Assembly (NCBI GenBank): GCA_021797955.1
Contig: JAJZYV010000070.1
Coordinates: 1-7,929, forward strand
Direction of reading: 5' to 3'
Length of the DNA stretch: 7,929 nt
Origin: Thermoplasmata archaeon
GTDB lineage: Archaea; Thermoplasmatota; Thermoplasmata; Thermoplasmatales; Thermoplasmataceae
Below are positions 5,366-7,929 of the stretch, in pieces. The notes under the pieces are model-generated. The model worked only from the letters and a program-made list of their open reading frames with translations. It made no database searches and was not told the origin of the DNA. Each line of letters begins with the position of its first letter. Positions within the stretch are counted from its first letter, which is position 1. The translations under genes and the position numbers were made by a program.

Positions 5366-6613
5366 TTGGTTAACTTAGTGCTTACGCAGAAACCTCATAT
5401 TATCAAACTCATGAAGAACTATAACAGATCCTTTTGGGTAGCTGGTTTAGCCTCCATGATTAGATCCTTTGGAATAGGCTCAACTTGGCCATTCCTTGCA
5501 ATATTTTTTGAAGTCAATCTGGGAGTGCCCATTCTCTATGTAGGAGCAATATTTACGGCGATAGCTGCAGTATCCATGGCATTCAGTCTTGTTGGGGGAA
5601 CACTTGGTGATCTACTGGGCAGGAAGAAGACCATATTGATAGGCAGCGCAATTGGCTTTTTAACGTATTTTACGGTTTATTTAATGGTAGATAGCAATGT
5701 CATGGCCCTGTATATAGCCATAATTTTCATAATATCGTCCATATCAGGATCCCTTACCTTTCCCGCAACCTCAGCCATAGTTGCAGATGTAACTACGGTT
5801 GAAAATCGTAGGGAAGGTTATTCTATTTACAGGATTTTAACAAATCTAGGGTGGGCTATTGGCCCTGTCCTGGGTTCATTCCTATACAGTTCCGGAGTGG
5901 GAAACATATTCCTCTTTTCTGCAATAACATTACTATTACAATTACTTATTGTACTTTTATTTTTAAATCATACGCATAAGGCTGAAGATCCTAATACCAA
6001 AGAAAAAAGACAATACATCTCTTTTGACAGATTCCTCATAATTTTTTCAATAGGAACCTTTTTCATGACTGTCGTTTCATCTCAATTCAGTGTAACCTTT
6101 CCTTCGTATGCAGTTCTTAGAGGCAACGTTCTTCCTTATGAAATAGGATATATTTATGCAGTAAATGGAGTTGTTGTAGTACTTGGCCAATTTCCCACCA
6201 CTAGAATAACCAGAAAGATAAGCGATCTTTTTTCCATGGAACTCGGAATGATCTTTTATTCCGTGGGTTATCTTCTTTCCGCTTTTTCATCAAGTCTCAC
6301 TGCGTTCATCGTAGACATGGTCATTATAACAATAGGGGAGAACTTAAGCTCACCAGGAATAAGCTCCATTGTATCAAAAATAGCGCCTAAGGAAAAAGTA
6401 GCAAGATATAACGGATTTAATTCTATGATAAATAATGTGGGCAGAGCACTGGGACCATCCATCGGAACATTTTTTATGTTTATATTCAATTATAACGGCC
6501 TACAACTTTGGGCCTCACTCGACTTGTTTGGTGTTTTCTCTATAATCCTATTTTCGTTTTTCGGACGTTCTGTTAGAGGAACTAAAAATAGTCTTATCAA
6601 TGAACATATATAG
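5366..6613 (+). CDS. Major facilitator superfamily transporter, drug-exporter-like
   Basis: This is a 12-helix membrane carrier of up to 415 residues. Hydrophobic segments lie at about 22-48, 54-79, 88-107, 112-134, 152-176, 179-201, 222-246, 257-277, 288-308, 312-335, 350-375 and 379-401, with a charged cytoplasmic loop near 202-221 between the two halves. Motif A after helix 2 reads GGTLGDLLGRKK (77-88). Helix 5 carries GWAIGPVLG (162-170), which resembles motif C of proton-linked antiporters, and a related GRALGPSIG occurs at 359-367 in the second half. These features favour proton-coupled export, but the substrate cannot be read from the sequence. The start is uncertain: TTG 5366, GTG 5378 and ATG 5411 are in frame; the last begins just before helix 1 and still keeps all helices. 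The 3' end overlaps the convergent ubiA gene by 17 bases. Confidence 0.88.
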   Translation: MVNLVLTQKPHIIKLMKNYNRSFWVAGLASMIRSFGIGSTWPFLAIFFEVNLGVPILYVGAIFTAIAAVSMAFSLVGGTLGDLLGRKKTILIGSAIGFLTYFTVYLMVDSNVMALYIAIIFIISSISGSLTFPATSAIVADVTTVENRREGYSIYRILTNLGWAIGPVLGSFLYSSGVGNIFLFSAITLLLQLLIVLLFLNHTHKAEDPNTKEKRQYISFDRFLIIFSIGTFFMTVVSSQFSVTFPSYAVLRGNVLPYEIGYIYAVNGVVVVLGQFPTTRITRKISDLFSMELGMIFYSVGYLLSAFSSSLTAFIVDMVIITIGENLSSPGISSIVSKIAPKEKVARYNGFNSMINNVGRALGPSIGTFFMFIFNYNGLQLWASLDLFGVFSIILFSFFGRSVRGTKNSLINEHI

Positions 6614-7448
6614 AAAGAATAACGCCAGCCAGAAATATGAAGCCTATGAAAGAGTTTGAGTTGAGAAATGAAACTCTTATTGATTTTGGATCGTCCGGCT
6701 TTAATATAACGTGCTGGTATATGATGAGTAGAATGATTACCGTGGCAGCCGCCAAATATATATAGGACTTTATGAAGTATGCTATTGACAGGAAAAGTGC
6801 CCCTGTAACTGCATGTACTGTTTCCGAATAATGCATCCCCTTCTTTATGCCGCTTCTGCTCATAACGGTCTTCAATCCGTTTTGCCTGTCGTACTCAATA
6901 TCCGGTATAGTATATATCATATCAAACCCTGCAATCCATAGACCAGTGGCAAGTATGAGAATATAAATTTCAGGTATTGCTGGGAATGATGGGTCAACTG
7001 CAAGGTATCCTGCCATAACACCGACCCCGATGACCAGCCCCATAAAGAAATGACGAAGCATTGTTATTTTTTTGAGAAGTGGATCTATTATGAACAGTGC
7101 TAGAACAATTGGAGATAATTCAAAAACAAGTCTGTTAAGTAAAAAGGTACAGGTTTCAAACAAGAAAGCCGATATTACCGTGAACCAGATAGCCCTATTA
7201 ATTGTAAATGAACCCTTTACGAGAGCCCAGTCTTTTTTCCTTGGGTTTATTATATCATATCTTCTTCCCAATATCCTATTGATGGACATACCCGTTGCCC
7301 TTGCAAAACTTCCTGCCAATATTACCAGAATAAGAACGAGGGTTCCTGGATAACCATCGGCTGCGATAAAGCTTCCTGACACTATGAACGGTATGTCGAA
7401 TACCGTGTGTTCCAGCTTTATATAGTCTGCAATTTCCTTAAATTTCAT
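6597..7448 (-). CDS. ubiA: UbiA-family prenyltransferase, probably for menaquinone-type quinone synthesis
   Basis: This integral membrane enzyme should transfer a polyprenyl chain from its diphosphate to an aromatic acceptor. The 283-residue protein has about eight or nine hydrophobic helices. The first metal-diphosphate motif region reads RATGMSINRILGRRYDIINPR (50-70), with N57 and D65; the NR and NPR pattern resembles MqnP-type enzymes of the futalosine menaquinone route more than E. coli UbiA. The expected middle aspartate of NDxxD is G61. The second motif is D176-MIYTIPD183-IEYD187 followed by RQNGLKT, which is intact. Its start codon overlaps the stop of the UbiD gene (ATGA), and an AAGGT about 9 bases upstream, inside ubiD, can serve as its ribosome binding site, so the pair is translationally coupled. 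A role in making another prenylated product is possible but less likely given UbiD next door. Confidence 0.88.
   Translation of the reverse strand: MKFKEIADYIKLEHTVFDIPFIVSGSFIAADGYPGTLVLILVILAGSFARATGMSINRILGRRYDIINPRKKDWALVKGSFTINRAIWFTVISAFLFETCTFLLNRLVFELSPIVLALFIIDPLLKKITMLRHFFMGLVIGVGVMAGYLAVDPSFPAIPEIYILILATGLWIAGFDMIYTIPDIEYDRQNGLKTVMSRSGIKKGMHYSETVHAVTGALFLSIAYFIKSYIYLAAATVIILLIIYQHVILKPDDPKSIRVSFLNSNSFIGFIFLAGVILSIYVH
7445..7448 (-). other. ATGA stop/start overlap coupling ubiD to ubiA
   Basis: On the minus strand, the ATG of ubiA (7448-7446) overlaps the TGA of the UbiD gene (7447-7445). A purine-rich AAAGGT lies shortly before it within the UbiD reading frame. This is the only overlap of this kind in the window and shows that the two genes are co-transcribed and probably coupled in translation. 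Confidence 0.85.
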
Positions 7449-7929
7449 CTTTTATACCTTTCAAGTATCGCTTCGCATTTTTTAATTACATCCTGATCCA
7501 TTTCCATGACATCAGGCCATATTCTGTTGAATCCTTCTTCTTTCCACTTTCTGGTAGCGTCTATTCCTATCTTTGATCCGAAATTAAACATCTCAGATGC
7601 ATGGTCTAGTGCATCAGTTTGGGTTCTTGGAATAATTGTAATGTCTCTAGCTGGATCGACTCTGGTTGTCATTGCCCATATAACCTGCTTTCTATCGTGT
7701 ATGTTAATATCGTCATCAACCACCAGGACAAACTTGGAGAACATCAGTTGTCCTGTTCCCCATATTGAGAACATAACCTTTCTTGCATGTCCCGGATATC
7801 TCTTCTTTATTGATACCACAACCATGTTGTGAAAGACTGCCTCTTCCATTGTGTTAAGATCAACAATCTCAGGTATTTGCAACTGAATGAGGGGGAGGAA
7901 CATCCTTTCTATAGCCTTTCCCATGGTAA
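7445..7929 (-). CDS. ubiD: UbiD-family decarboxylase (partial, N-terminus beyond right edge)
   Basis: UbiD enzymes use prenylated FMN to decarboxylate aromatic or unsaturated acids, as in ubiquinone synthesis and in the futalosine menaquinone route (MqnL). Only the C-terminal third is present, about 161 codons; family members are usually 400-490 residues. Counting from the methionine at 7924, recognisable blocks are IERMFLPLIQLQIPEIVDL (5-23), FHNMVVVSIKKRYPGHARKV (31-50), FSKFVLVVDDDINIHD (62-77), the DPARDITIIPRTQTDALDHAS region (90-110) and GSKIGIDATRKW (116-127). This methionine is internal: the frame stays open to the window edge and the family N-terminal domain and flavin-binding residues are absent. 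The final 30 residues are charged and less conserved. It is the upstream gene of a two-gene unit with ubiA, so I infer joint work on a quinone head group: prenylation and decarboxylation. Confidence 0.9.
   Translation of the reverse strand, partial: TMGKAIERMFLPLIQLQIPEIVDLNTMEEAVFHNMVVVSIKKRYPGHARKVMFSIWGTGQLMFSKFVLVVDDDINIHDRKQVIWAMTTRVDPARDITIIPRTQTDALDHASEMFNFGSKIGIDATRKWKEEGFNRIWPDVMEMDQDVIKKCEAILERYKR

Noticed and set aside
7506..7832. Plus-strand open frame opposite the UbiD gene
   Set aside because: The minus-strand frame matches the UbiD C-terminal domain throughout, so the plus-strand frame is a by-product.
7445..7924. UbiD fragment as a complete 159-residue protein starting at 7924
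   Set aside because: The frame remains open to the window edge and the conserved N-terminal two thirds of the family are missing, so the methionine is internal and the gene continues outside.
1..7929. Mobile elements, CRISPR arrays, tRNA or rRNA genes, defence systems
   Set aside because: No transposase-like frames, regularly spaced direct repeats, cloverleaf-like sequences or defence-type domains were found by reading both strands.

Overview
This window looks like ordinary chromosomal DNA from a thermoacidophilic or related euryarchaeon, most likely of the Thermoplasmata. Four things point there. One gene encodes an archaeal tRNA wyosine enzyme (Taw1/TYW1). The DNA is AT-rich. Several genes have a TATA-like box about 20-30 bases before the start codon and no ribosome binding site, which is the leaderless style common in that group. 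The UbiD/UbiA quinone gene pair and the class A pyrophosphatase also resemble archaeal versions. The genus cannot be fixed from the sequence alone.

Layout. Bases 1-1074 (minus) hold an acyl-CoA dehydrogenase whose C-terminus runs off the left edge. Bases 1159-2121 (minus) hold taw1, which makes the tricyclic wyosine core of tRNA-Phe. A divergent promoter region of about 180 bases separates it from cbiA (2304-3584, plus), a glutamine-dependent amidase of cobalamin synthesis. After a 175-base spacer come a Gfo/Idh/MocA-family oxidoreductase (3760-4704), inorganic pyrophosphatase (4750-5289) and a 12-helix MFS transporter (about 5366-6613), all on plus. The MFS gene meets a minus-strand pair head-on: a UbiA prenyltransferase (6597-7448) whose start codon overlaps the stop codon of a UbiD-family decarboxylase (7445 to the right edge).

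How the genes work together. Only ubiD-ubiA is a convincing operon, and it probably carries out late steps of respiratory quinone (menaquinone-type) synthesis. The other genes seem to be single units, each with its own promoter: acyl-CoA oxidation, tRNA modification, corrinoid amidation, sugar or related NAD(P) redox chemistry, diphosphate removal and export. No mobile element, CRISPR array, rRNA or tRNA gene was seen.

I found no undescribed system. The points most worth a second look are the altered cofactor and catalytic motifs in the Gfo/Idh/MocA protein, a loss of one aspartate in the UbiA motif, and small inverted repeats placed close to promoters at 2156-2284 and 3693-3709.
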